From Neobacillus soli NBRC 102451 (GTDB taxonomy: Bacteria; Bacillota; Bacilli; Bacillales; Cytobacillaceae): a stretch of 64,000 nucleotides of DNA. This document shows, one piece after another, positions 45,187-55,695 of the stretch. A program made the translations under genes and the position numbers. Location of the stretch: assembly GCF_001591665.1 (NCBI RefSeq), contig NZ_BCVI01000006.1:231875-295874 (forward strand), read 5' to 3'. Numbering within the stretch: position 1 is the first letter of the stretch; every line of letters starts with the position of its first letter. The notes under the pieces were generated by a model that worked only from the letters and a program-made list of their open reading frames with translations, made no database searches and was not told where the DNA came from.

Positions 45187-45220
45187 ACAGCGAAGCTGCA
45201 GATGCTTCGCTGTTTTTTTT
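45186..45220 (+). terminator. Terminator of selD
   Basis: AACAGCGAAGC and GCTTCGCTGTT are perfect 11-bp arms followed by eight T. Confidence 0.9.
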
Positions 45221-45247
45221 AAGGTAGTTTCAGCCTTTATTATTAAA

Positions 45248-45274
45248 AAGTCCCGAACCATTTTGGCCCGGGAT
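45248..45274 (-). terminator. Terminator of kbl-tdh
   Basis: On the minus strand TCCCGGGCCA and TGGTTCGGGA form a stem with internal mismatches, followed by CTTTTTAA. Confidence 0.65.
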
Positions 45275-45282
45275 TCATCCAT

Positions 45283-46227
45283 TTATAGTTTTGCACGCAG
45301 CTTTTCAATCATATCCTTCGTCATTCTGTCCAAATCGTACTCGTACTTAAAGCCCCATTCCGCTTTTGCAGCAGAAGCATCAATCGAATTCGGCCAGCTA
45401 TCAGCAATTTTCTGTCGGTCTGGATCGACAGCATAAGAAATCTCAAAACCTGGGACAAACTTAGCAATACTTGAGGCAATTTCTTCGGGATCAAAGCTCA
45501 TCGCTGTCACGTTGAACGCATTGCGGTGAATTAATCGCGATGGGTCTGCTTCCATTAGATCAATAATAGCATGTAAGGCATCCGGCATATACATCATGTC
45601 CATGTATGTGCCTTTATCAATGTACGAAGTATATTTACCTGTTTTTACTGCTTCATAATAAATTTCGACCGCATAATCAGTTGTTCCTCCGCCCGGTAGA
45701 GCAACATAGGAAATTAGCCCAGGGAAACGCAAGCCGCGCGTATCGACACCAAACTTTTGAAAATAGTAATTAGACAATAACTCCCCAGCTACTTTGTTCA
45801 CCCCATACATGGTCGTTGGACGCATAATGGTATCCTGCGGGGTGAGATCCTTTGGCGTGGATGGCCCAAAAGCCCCGATTGAGCTAGGAGTGAAAAATTG
45901 CGCATTGAGTTCCCTTGCGGTTTCAAGGCTATTCATAAGCCCGCCCATATTTAAATTCCACGCAAAGACTGGCTTCGCTTCGGCAGTAGCCGATAAAAGT
46001 GCGGCCAAATGCATCACTGTATCAACCTTGTACTTTTTGGCAACCTCAACCATCTTGTTTAAATCCGTCACATCCACAGTCTCAAACGGACCACTTTGCG
46101 CTGCTTCACTGTCATTTTGTTTAATATCTGTGGCAATAACATTATCCGCGCCATAGATATCTCTTAGTTTCAACGTTAATTCTGACCCAATCTGTCCCAA
46201 AGCTCCGGTTATTAAAATACGTTTCAT
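45283..46227 (-). CDS. tdh: L-threonine 3-dehydrogenase, SDR (UDP-sugar epimerase-like) type
   Basis: A 314-residue extended SDR enzyme: dinucleotide loop ITGALGQIGSEL, MHLAALLSA, TPSSIGAFGPSTP, catalytic Tyr-x-x-x-Lys in MYGVNKVAGE, and RGLRFPGLIS. This branch of the epimerase family oxidises L-threonine to 2-amino-3-ketobutyrate with NAD+. The call rests on linkage with kbl, 91 bp upstream on the same strand, whose enzyme consumes the unstable product. It is unrelated to the zinc-dependent Tdh of E. coli and B. subtilis. Confidence 0.88.
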   Translation of the reverse strand: MKRILITGALGQIGSELTLKLRDIYGADNVIATDIKQNDSEAAQSGPFETVDVTDLNKMVEVAKKYKVDTVMHLAALLSATAEAKPVFAWNLNMGGLMNSLETARELNAQFFTPSSIGAFGPSTPKDLTPQDTIMRPTTMYGVNKVAGELLSNYYFQKFGVDTRGLRFPGLISYVALPGGGTTDYAVEIYYEAVKTGKYTSYIDKGTYMDMMYMPDALHAIIDLMEADPSRLIHRNAFNVTAMSFDPEEIASSIAKFVPGFEISYAVDPDRQKIADSWPNSIDASAAKAEWGFKYEYDLDRMTKDMIEKLRAKL

Positions 46228-46318
46228 TGTTTCTCCGTCCTCTTCACATATGCTTATTGATTCTGCTTTTCCTTATAAATTACGCACTATATCTACATGA
46301 GTGCTTCCTCTTTATCTG

Positions 46319-47509
46319 TTAAATAACGCCCATATCCTTACCCACTTTTTCATAAATAGAAATAGCTTGATCGAGCATTTCTTTAGTATGGGCAGCGGTT
46401 GGCATATTGCGGACACGACCGGTCCCTTGTGGAACGGTTGGGAAGACAATCGCCTTAGCATAAACACCCTCATCATTCAGACGTTTGCTAAATTGCTGGG
46501 TTAGCGATTCGTCGCCAATGATACATGGCGTGATTGGGGTTTCGCTGTTGCCGATATTAAACCCTAACTCCTTTAAGCCCTTTTTCAGATAGTTGCCATT
46601 TTCCCAAAGCTTTTTATTAAGTTCATTGCTTTCCATTAGTATTTCAATCGATTTTTTACTTGCCGCTACATCTGCGGGTGTTAACGAAGTTGAGAATAGG
46701 AATGGGCGGCTGCGAACCTTTAACCAGTCAATCAGATTTCTTTTCCCAGCGACATAGCCGCCGACTACACCAATTGCCTTTGATAACGTACCAATTTGAA
46801 AATCAATTTTATCAGAAAGTCCAAAATGCTTGACTGTACCGGCACCATCACCTAAAACACCTGAGCCATGGGCATCGTCTACATAGGTAATTAAATCGAA
46901 TTCCTCAGCAATCTTGACAATTTCAGGTAGTAAGGCAATATCACCGTCCATCGAAAACACGCCATCGGTAATGACCATAATTTTATTGTAGAGGCCTGAT
47001 TCTTTAGCCGCTTTTGCCTTTGCACGTAAATCTTCCATATCAGAATGGTTCACACGGATAATCTTTGCCTTTGAAAGGCGACAGCCATCGATTATCGAGG
47101 CATGGTTTAATTCATCTGAAAGAATTGCATCATTTTTATCCATTACAGCGGAAATAGCCGCCATATTACAATTAAAGCCGGATTGGTAGGCAATCGCTGC
47201 TTCTGTATGTTTGAATTCGGCCAATTTCTCTTCTAATTCGACATGGAGTTTAAGCGTCCCATTGATGGTTCGAACGGCACCTGCTCCAACTCCATATTTT
47301 TCAATCGCCTCAGCAGCGGCTTTTTTTAAGCGATCATCCGTTGCTAAGCCCAAATAGTTATTCGAAGAAAGATTAATCAGCTCTCTGCCATTAACCGTAA
47401 TGACGGGTCCATTCGGGCTTTCTAACGGGTCGATAACATTGTACAAGCCTTTTCCCTTTAACTCATCAAGATTTTCATTTAAAAATTGCTCTAGAACATT
47501 ACTGGACAT
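46319..47509 (-). CDS. kbl: Glycine C-acetyltransferase (2-amino-3-ketobutyrate CoA ligase)
   Basis: A 396-residue PLP enzyme of the alpha-oxoamine synthase family, splitting 2-amino-3-ketobutyrate with CoA to glycine and acetyl-CoA. Visible: [35 protein letters not shown] and the PLP lysine in [14 protein letters not shown]. The ATG at 47509 (MSSNV) has GGGG upstream. With tdh it forms the threonine-to-glycine pathway. Confidence 0.93.
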   Translation of the reverse strand: MSSNVLEQFLNENLDELKGKGLYNVIDPLESPNGPVITVNGRELINLSSNNYLGLATDDRLKKAAAEAIEKYGVGAGAVRTINGTLKLHVELEEKLAEFKHTEAAIAYQSGFNCNMAAISAVMDKNDAILSDELNHASIIDGCRLSKAKIIRVNHSDMEDLRAKAKAAKESGLYNKIMVITDGVFSMDGDIALLPEIVKIAEEFDLITYVDDAHGSGVLGDGAGTVKHFGLSDKIDFQIGTLSKAIGVVGGYVAGKRNLIDWLKVRSRPFLFSTSLTPADVAASKKSIEILMESNELNKKLWENGNYLKKGLKELGFNIGNSETPITPCIIGDESLTQQFSKRLNDEGVYAKAIVFPTVPQGTGRVRNMPTAAHTKEMLDQAISIYEKVGKDMGVI

Positions 47510-47797
47510 GTCCAATTCCCCCTAAAATTATTTAAATATAAAAGTGTCGGTATTTTTTAAAAAAGACAATTGTCCACCCCGAGCGGACACTAATGCCTTT
47601 GGAAAACAGCAGTATGTAAGGATTTCTATAATATACTGTATCACATTTTCAGTTCATTGTTCATATCAAACGGACAAAATTCAAAAAAATTTTTATACCC
47701 TCTTAGGATACCCTAAATGAAATTAGGTTATTGCAACATATTTACGTTATTATTGAAATATTAGATAGGGCAAGAAATCTTTAAGTTAATGGTCAAC
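47510..47797. other. Intergenic region upstream of kbl
   Basis: About 290 bp, AT-rich, expected to hold the kbl promoter. A 10-bp palindrome GACAATTGTC lies near 47564, but I can name no regulator for it. No further gene seen. Confidence 0.4.
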
Positions 47798-47832
47798 AAA
47801 AAGGAACCGATTCCTTAGAACGGTTCCTTTTC
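47798..47832 (-). terminator. Terminator of the nitronate monooxygenase gene
   Basis: AAGGAACCG and CGGTTCCTT pair perfectly; the minus strand continues TTTTTG. Confidence 0.85.
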
Positions 47833-47863
47833 TCATTATTATGGGTTTCTAACATTTTATCGA

Positions 47864-48871
47864 TTAGTTTACCTTTTCCGTACTCAATTTCCCTGCATTT
47901 CGATTGATGTTTTGAAGTGCTTCGTTATATTCCACTTCTAGTCTAGCAACAATCGCTGCCGTCGATTCAATTTTATCGATTGAACCAACACCATGGCCAG
48001 CGGACCAAATATCACGCCAAGCTTTTGCATTTGTTTCCTTTTGCATATCGTCAAAGTCTACTTTGGATTTCTTAACCAATTGATCGGGGTCAAGTCCTGC
48101 TTTCTTAATACTTGGTTTGAGCATGTTTGCGCTTACTCCTGAAAAGGCATCTGTTAAAAGGATATCTTCCTGTGTTGCTTCAACCAGCATTTCCCGGTAT
48201 TCATCATTAGCCATACTTTCTGTGGCAACAATAAATCGTGTTCCCATATAGGCAAGATCTGCTCCGGCAGCTTGTGCAGCTAAAACCCCTTTTCCCGTTG
48301 AAATCGAACCGGCAAGGACGATAATTCCATCCCAGAAGGTTCTGACCATATCTACAAAAGCAAAACTATTGATTTGGCCAGCATGACCACCCGCACCGCT
48401 TGCAACCAAAATCAAACCATCGACACCTGCTTCGGCAGCTTTTTTAGCAAACTTCAAATCACTGACATCCGAGAATACTAAACCTCCATATTCATGGACA
48501 ATATCAACTACTAGTTTCGGACTTCCCAATGAAGTGATTACTAATTGCGGCTGATGTTTTTTGATCAAGGATAGCTCATCCTGAAGCCGGCTATAGGAAC
48601 TATGTACCACCATATTCAATGCCCATGGAGCAATTTTGCTGTTAGGATCATTTACCCTGGCATGTTCAAGCTCTTCATTTAATTGACTCATCCAATGATC
48701 AAGTACCTCAATCAGCCTGGCGTTAGGGGCAGGAAACGAGCCAATCACCCCATTCAAACAGCAATTTTTTACTAACTCTGGTCCAGATACTAGAAACATC
48801 GGCGCCGAAATTACAGGTAACTTCAGCTGTGCCCACCAGCTTTCAGGAATTGATTTTCTCAAACGGTCCAC
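47864..48871 (-). CDS. Nitronate monooxygenase-family FMN protein
   Basis: A 335-residue TIM-barrel flavoprotein. LKLPVISAPMFLVSGPELV is the typical N-terminus; GVDGLILVASGAGGHAG carries the conserved His of the class I/II enzymes; AGSISTGKGVLAAQAAGADLAYMGTRF binds the FMN phosphate. It would oxidise propionate 3-nitronate and similar toxic alkyl nitronates. The start is a GTG at 48871 or a TTG nine nt later with better spacing to GGAG. Monocistronic. Confidence 0.85.
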   Translation of the reverse strand: MDRLRKSIPESWWAQLKLPVISAPMFLVSGPELVKNCCLNGVIGSFPAPNARLIEVLDHWMSQLNEELEHARVNDPNSKIAPWALNMVVHSSYSRLQDELSLIKKHQPQLVITSLGSPKLVVDIVHEYGGLVFSDVSDLKFAKKAAEAGVDGLILVASGAGGHAGQINSFAFVDMVRTFWDGIIVLAGSISTGKGVLAAQAAGADLAYMGTRFIVATESMANDEYREMLVEATQEDILLTDAFSGVSANMLKPSIKKAGLDPDQLVKKSKVDFDDMQKETNAKAWRDIWSAGHGVGSIDKIESTAAIVARLEVEYNEALQNINRNAGKLSTEKVN

Positions 48872-49088
48872 ACTCCATTTTGGAATTTTCTGAATAAGTC
48901 ACTCGTTATAATAGTACCTGAAAATGAATGGTTATTCAATAATGGGAATCCCCTTTTATTTTAGCTAATTAAAACGCCTTCAAACAACGAACAATTTTAA
49001 ACTTCAGACATCAAACGTTCGTCTTTTTATAAAAAAAGGTTGATTTACAATTTTTTTATGCGTATAATGTGAATAAATTCATAAGGTT

Positions 49089-49160
49089 TCACTCATATAA
49101 TCGCGGGGATATGGCCCGCAAGTTTCTACCGGATTGCCGTTAACAATCTGACTATGGGTG
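49089..49160 (+). promoter_or_regulatory. Guanine (purine) riboswitch
   Basis: The purine aptamer core is plain: TATAATCGCGGGGATATGG, GCAAGTTTCTACCGGATTGCCG and TCTGACTATG, with outer stem CACTCAT/ATGGGTG. The C in GACTATG is the specificity base for guanine (adenine aptamers have U). It precedes a strong terminator and xpt, so guanine binding should switch transcription off. Confidence 0.93.
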
Positions 49161-49220
49161 GGTAATGGGAAAATCGCTCTTTAATTTAGAGGGACTTCTT
49201 CCAATCCTTTCGGACAAGTA

Positions 49221-51201
<1,981 letters not shown>

Positions 51202-51205
51202 GATC

Positions 51206-51245
51206 GTTTAATCAGCCGGAGTTATTCAATTCTCCGTCTGATTAA
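51206..51245. terminator. Bidirectional terminator after pbuX
   Basis: TTTAATCAGCCGGAG and CTCCGTCTGATTAAA form a stem with internal mismatches between convergent genes; it includes the end of the gerP-like gene. Confidence 0.6.
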
Positions 51246-51443
51246 ATCAATTAAGTCCGCAATACTTGTCTGATTAGATGCACTTAATCCTGAGGCTGTT
51301 GTAACAGCAGCTCCCTGATTTTCCCCACCAGAACCAGCGGCAGTTTTCGTGACCGATATCGGTGAAATATAAACAGCCCCGCCAAAGTTAACAATACCAC
51401 CCGAAATGGTACCAATATTAATTCCATTTTGATTGGCCGCCAA
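51222..51443 (-). CDS. GerPA/GerPF-type spore germination protein
   Basis: A 73-residue protein with glycine- and asparagine-rich start (INIGTISGGIVNFGGAVYIS), the Asn-Phe-Gly-Gly and Ile-Ser-Pro signature of the GerPA/PF family, and a C-terminal helix IADLIDLIRRR. GerP proteins are inner-coat components that help germinants pass the coat. TTG start with AAGGAGGGG upstream. It stands alone rather than in the six-gene gerP operon, so it is an extra copy. Confidence 0.75.
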   Translation of the reverse strand: MAANQNGINIGTISGGIVNFGGAVYISPISVTKTAAGSGGENQGAAVTTASGLSASNQTSIADLIDLIRRRIE

Positions 51444-51588
51444 AAAATCCCCTCCTTCCTATCCTCTCTATTAATGTATGTCCAAGCTGGTTAGCTTGTT
51501 TATGCTTCTATAGTAATAGGATGAAATATTACAATATAACAGCAAAAAGAGCCGCTTCTACGGCCCAATAGGTTTTTATATTTGTCTT

Positions 51589-52104
51589 TTACTGCCTACA
51601 GGCTATCTTTTCCAGCCTGCATATCCATTTATAATATCCTAGGACAATCATCAACAGAAAAGGATCTAAAATTGCTGCATGCCACAGCTTCCACCAGCCA
51701 TAATGAAAGAAGCCCCATGGCTCGGGAAGCAAGGTGATAACTTCATAAATCAAAATAACAATCACGAAAACGATGAGATAAGAAATTTGTTTTATGACTT
51801 TTGTTTTAAAAGGAAACCAATTTAAAAAAATCATATTAGCTGCTGGAACGATGAATATATGCGGAAGCAAGCCTGTCCAATCAATATCTTTTGTAAAATA
51901 CCAGTACCCGTGGTATTTAAATTCAATAAAAGTATCAAACAATGACTGAAAAGCAATCGTAAATGTCCAAATATGAACGATTTGATTGGACGAGAGTCTT
52001 TTATTTTTTTTAAAAGCGATATAATTAAATGTGAAAATGGCAATTAGGAGTCCTATCATTAATCTTATCCTTTTTTTCATTAAATTGTCCATTCTTATTA
52101 GCAT
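51589..52104 (-). CDS. Integral membrane protein, CBO0543-like family
   Basis: A 171-residue protein with four or five membrane helices. HIWTFTIAFQSLFDTFIEFKYHGYWYF and LLPHIFIVPAANMIFLNWFPF fit a family of unknown function common in spore formers (CBO0543). The start lies among several Met/Leu codons; I chose the ATG after TTG with GGA 8 nt upstream. No catalytic residues are visible and neighbours give no clue. Confidence 0.65.
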   Translation of the reverse strand: MLIRMDNLMKKRIRLMIGLLIAIFTFNYIAFKKNKRLSSNQIVHIWTFTIAFQSLFDTFIEFKYHGYWYFTKDIDWTGLLPHIFIVPAANMIFLNWFPFKTKVIKQISYLIVFVIVILIYEVITLLPEPWGFFHYGWWKLWHAAILDPFLLMIVLGYYKWICRLEKIACRQ

Positions 52105-52265
52105 CAATACATTCCATTATGCAACTAAGAAAAAACTACTCTATCACAAAAAAGTTCCCAAATATTTTACAGTAATAATATCAATAAAAATCTAGTCGAA
52201 ACCTCAAAAATCTAGTATGATGCACTAATGTATTAATTCTTGAACAAAGCGAGGATTACGAAAAA

Positions 52266-53819
52266 ATGAGCTTACTCAATGTAGAAAATTTAAGTCATAC
52301 CTTTGGGGACCGCACGTTATTTAAGGACGTTTCCTTTCGATTATTAGCAGAAGACCATGTTGGACTTGTCGGTGCAAATGGCGTCGGTAAATCTACTTTA
52401 ATGAATATTATTACTGGGCAATTGATTCACGATAGCGGCCGTGTTGAATGGACACCGGGTGTTCATTATGGCTATTTGGACCAACATACCGTATTGACTC
52501 CGGGTAGAACAATGCGTGATGTGCTCCGCGACGCCTTCCTGCCCCTTTTTGAAAAAGAAAAGGAATTAAATGAAGTAACTGCGCAAATGGCTGACGCCAC
52601 GCCGGAAGAACTCGAAGTCCTATTGGAAAAAATGGGTGAAATCCAAGACGCACTTGACGCAGGTGGCTTCTATTCTTTAGATATCAAAATTGAAGAATCA
52701 GCGCGCGGATTAGGTCTTGATGCGGTCGGTTTAGACCGTGACGTGGCAGCACTTAGCGGCGGCCAGCGTACCAAGGTTCTCTTGGCTAAGCTCCTTTTAG
52801 AACAACCAAAGGTTCTGCTGCTCGATGAGCCGACAAACTATTTAGACGTGGAGCATATTCGTTGGTTAACTAACTATTTAAAAGAGTATCCATATGCGTT
52901 TATTCTTATTTCCCATGATACAGAGTTTATGAATCCTGTATCAAATGTTATTTTTCAATTAGAATTCTCTAAGCTAACCCGCTACACTGCAAGCTATGAA
53001 AAATTCTTGGAACTTGCGGAGATTAATAAAAATCAACATATTAATGCCTATGAAAAACAGATGGAATTCATCAAAAAACAAGAAGATTTTATTGCCAAAA
53101 ACAAGGCTCGTTATTCGACGACAGGTCGCGCAAAGAGCCGTCAAAAGCAATTAGATCGAATCGAACGGATTGACCGGCCAGAAACGGCAATGAAGCCTGT
53201 CTTCGGTTTTAAAGAGTCACGCAGCAGCAGCCGTTATGTTTTTGAAGCAAAAGAATTAGAAATTGGCTATGATCACCCGCTTCTGCCGAAAATGAATATG
53301 ACATTAGAGCGTGGAGAAAAGGTTGCCATCATCGGTTGTAATGGGGTCGGAAAATCAACGCTCCTTAAAACGATGCTTGGTAAAATTGAGCCTCTGAATG
53401 GTAAGGTTGAACGGGGTGATTTCCTCTACCCTTCTTATTTCGAACAAGAAGTAAAAGCTGCAGGAATTACGCCGATTGATGATGTTTGGAATGCCTTTCC
53501 TTCGTTGGATCAGCACCAAGTTCGTGCCGCACTTGCCCGCTGTGGATTAAAAAATGAGCACATCTCCCGCCCAATGAATCAGCTGAGCGGTGGAGAACAA
53601 GCAAAGGTTCGCCTTTGCAAGCTGATGATGAATGAGAGTAACTGGATTTTATTCGATGAGCCGACAAACCATTTGGATGTCGTCGCAAAGGAAGAGTTAA
53701 AGCGTGCCTTACAAGAATACAAGGGTACTGTTGTTCTAGTATGCCACGAACCTGATTTTTACGATGGTTGGATTACCAAAGTATGGAATGTTGAAGAATG
53801 GTCGCAACAGACCGTTTAA
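52266..53819 (+). CDS. yfmM: ABC-F ATPase YfmM
   Basis: A 517-residue translation-factor-type ATPase with two nucleotide-binding domains: Walker A GANGVGKST and GCNGVGKST, signatures LSGGQRTKV and LSGGEQAKV, Walker B LDEPTNYLD and FDEPTNHLD. The linker is shorter and less basic than in the resistance-type ABC-F at 36 kb, so a housekeeping role at the ribosome is likely. Length equals B. subtilis YfmM (about 518). Monocistronic with its own terminator. Confidence 0.85.
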   Translation: MSLLNVENLSHTFGDRTLFKDVSFRLLAEDHVGLVGANGVGKSTLMNIITGQLIHDSGRVEWTPGVHYGYLDQHTVLTPGRTMRDVLRDAFLPLFEKEKELNEVTAQMADATPEELEVLLEKMGEIQDALDAGGFYSLDIKIEESARGLGLDAVGLDRDVAALSGGQRTKVLLAKLLLEQPKVLLLDEPTNYLDVEHIRWLTNYLKEYPYAFILISHDTEFMNPVSNVIFQLEFSKLTRYTASYEKFLELAEINKNQHINAYEKQMEFIKKQEDFIAKNKARYSTTGRAKSRQKQLDRIERIDRPETAMKPVFGFKESRSSSRYVFEAKELEIGYDHPLLPKMNMTLERGEKVAIIGCNGVGKSTLLKTMLGKIEPLNGKVERGDFLYPSYFEQEVKAAGITPIDDVWNAFPSLDQHQVRAALARCGLKNEHISRPMNQLSGGEQAKVRLCKLMMNESNWILFDEPTNHLDVVAKEELKRALQEYKGTVVLVCHEPDFYDGWITKVWNVEEWSQQTV

Positions 53820-53838
53820 GTGAAAACACGCACTACCG

Positions 53839-53866
53839 CCCCTGTTAATTGCAGGGGTTTTATTTT
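53839..53866 (+). terminator. Terminator of yfmM
   Basis: CCCCTG and CAGGGG arms followed by TTTTATTTTA. Confidence 0.8.
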
Positions 53867-54022
53867 ATTATGGAACGCCCAATATTTACCTATATAAAAA
53901 ACCGATTACCTTTCATTGATCAAATAGATAAATTGAATTTATTTTACGATAACTTTTATTTATAATATGAAAGTCTGAGTTTTTCTACTGTTAACAAATT
54001 ATTCTAACGAGGTGCTAAATTA

Positions 54023-54922
54023 ATGAAGAAATGGCTTTCTGCCCTTATTCTTGTTATGCTTGTGTTTTCACTGGCTGCATGTGGACAAAAGGATGAAAAA
54101 ACGGGTGAGGGAAAAAAAGATTCAACAACGAAAGAAGTATTTAAAATCGGAGCGATTCCTGACCAGAATGCTGCTGATCTTGATAAAGGAATGACGGCGG
54201 TCGCTAACTATCTAAGCGAAAAAACAGGTATGAAGGTTGAATTTGTACCCTCCGTTGATTATGCAGCACTAGTAACCGGTTTTCAACGCGGGGAAATCCA
54301 TATGGCTTGGTTCGGCGGTTTAACAAGTGTACAAGCAAGAAACCTTGTCCCAGAGGCAGAATCGATTGTACAGCGACCGCGCGATGCTGAGTTCCATTCT
54401 GTCTTTATTACCCAAGCCGGCTCTAAAATCAATAAACTCGAAGACTTAAAAGGGAAATCATTTACATTCGGCAGCGAAAGCTCTACTTCTGGGCACTTAA
54501 TGCCACGTTATTTTTTAACAGAAGCTGGAATTGACCCTAATAAAGACTTTGATGGTAAACCTAACTTCTCGGGCTCCCATGATACAACTTACAAATTAAT
54601 TGAATCAGGTGCTTTCAAGGCAGGAGCATTAAATGAAGCCGTTTGGGAATCAGCTGTAAAAGAAAGAAAAGTTGACACGAAGAAGGTAAAGGTATTCTAC
54701 ACTACACCAGCTTATTACGACTATAACTGGACCATTAACAGCAATGTCGAAGATGTTTTTGGAAAAGGTACGAAGCAAAAAGTAAAAGACGCACTTCTAT
54801 CAATTACTGGCGATCAAAAAGAAATAGCAAATCTATTCCAAACCGACAGCTTTGTTGAAACGAAAAACGATAATTACAAAAAGATTGAAGAAGTAGCGAA
54901 AGAACTAAAGATCATTAAGTAG
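54023..54922 (+). CDS. PhnD-like substrate-binding lipoprotein (putative selenium oxyanion transporter)
   Basis: A 299-residue extracellular binding protein: lipoprotein signal with lipobox LAAC (Cys20), then the periplasmic-binding fold with IGAIPDQNAADLDKG, VDYAALVTGFQRGEIHMAWFGG and FTFGSESSTSGHLMPRYFL, as in phosphonate/phosphite proteins PhnD and PtxB. Databases carry a PhnD-like subfamily named as putative selenate-binding, found in selenium-using genomes; presence of selA, selD and two other selenoproteins within 13 kb makes that reading attractive. Phosphonate or phosphite remain possible. First of three genes. Confidence 0.82.
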   Translation: MKKWLSALILVMLVFSLAACGQKDEKTGEGKKDSTTKEVFKIGAIPDQNAADLDKGMTAVANYLSEKTGMKVEFVPSVDYAALVTGFQRGEIHMAWFGGLTSVQARNLVPEAESIVQRPRDAEFHSVFITQAGSKINKLEDLKGKSFTFGSESSTSGHLMPRYFLTEAGIDPNKDFDGKPNFSGSHDTTYKLIESGAFKAGALNEAVWESAVKERKVDTKKVKVFYTTPAYYDYNWTINSNVEDVFGKGTKQKVKDALLSITGDQKEIANLFQTDSFVETKNDNYKKIEEVAKELKIIK

Positions 54923-54936
54923 TAGGTGACGTAGAA

Positions 54937-55695
54937 ATGTCGTCAAAAACAATGCTTGAGGCAAAAAACATAACGAAACACTATGAGCGGAAGATAGCCC
55001 TATCTTCCCTTTCTTTTTCTATAAAGCAAGGGGAATTGGTGGCGTTGATAGGACCGAGCGGTGCAGGTAAAACCTCATTGTTAAATTCCATTGCCGGTTT
55101 AATTCCTCTTCAAAGCGGAGAACTTCTAATTGATGAAAAGCCCCTTTCCTCCTATAAAAAAGGCAAACTCTTTGCGAAAAAAGTCGGTGTCATCCGCCAG
55201 CAATTTGATTTGATTGGTCCACTTGCCGTTATTCATAATGTTTTGGCTGGCAAATTGGCTGACTGGGGTGTAATAAAAGCGTTATTCTCCTTGCTTCTGC
55301 CACGGGACAAAGAAATAGCTATTAAGGCTCTTGAAAGAGTTGGGCTTACGGATAAAACGTTTGAAATTACCTCCTCTTTATCTGGAGGCGAACAACAGCG
55401 CGTGGCAATGGCCCGATTAATGGTGCAAAAACCGGAAATGATTCTAGCAGATGAACCTGTCGCCTCCCTTGACCCGGCAAGAGCCGATGATGTGTTAGCC
55501 ATGTTAATCAAAATTGTGCTTGAGGAAAAACAAACGTTAATTGCTAGTTTGCATTCCGTAGAATATGCTCGTAAATATTTTACCAGGATTATTTCTTTAA
55601 AAAATGGTGAAATATTTTTTGATTTACCGACAGAAAAGGTAACCGATGACCTCTTAGCAGAGTTATATCAGCTAGAAGGAGCAAGCTCAAGATGA
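54937..55695 (+). CDS. PhnC-like ABC transporter ATPase
   Basis: A 252-residue ATPase: Walker A GPSGAGKTS, Q loop IRQQFDLIGPL, signature SLSGGEQQR, Walker B MILADEPVASLD and His switch SLHSVEY. It is the energy subunit of the neighbouring binding protein and permease: the gene starts 14 bp after the former and overlaps the latter by 4 bp. Substrate as for the binding protein. Confidence 0.9.
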   Translation: MSSKTMLEAKNITKHYERKIALSSLSFSIKQGELVALIGPSGAGKTSLLNSIAGLIPLQSGELLIDEKPLSSYKKGKLFAKKVGVIRQQFDLIGPLAVIHNVLAGKLADWGVIKALFSLLLPRDKEIAIKALERVGLTDKTFEITSSLSGGEQQRVAMARLMVQKPEMILADEPVASLDPARADDVLAMLIKIVLEEKQTLIASLHSVEYARKYFTRIISLKNGEIFFDLPTEKVTDDLLAELYQLEGASSR

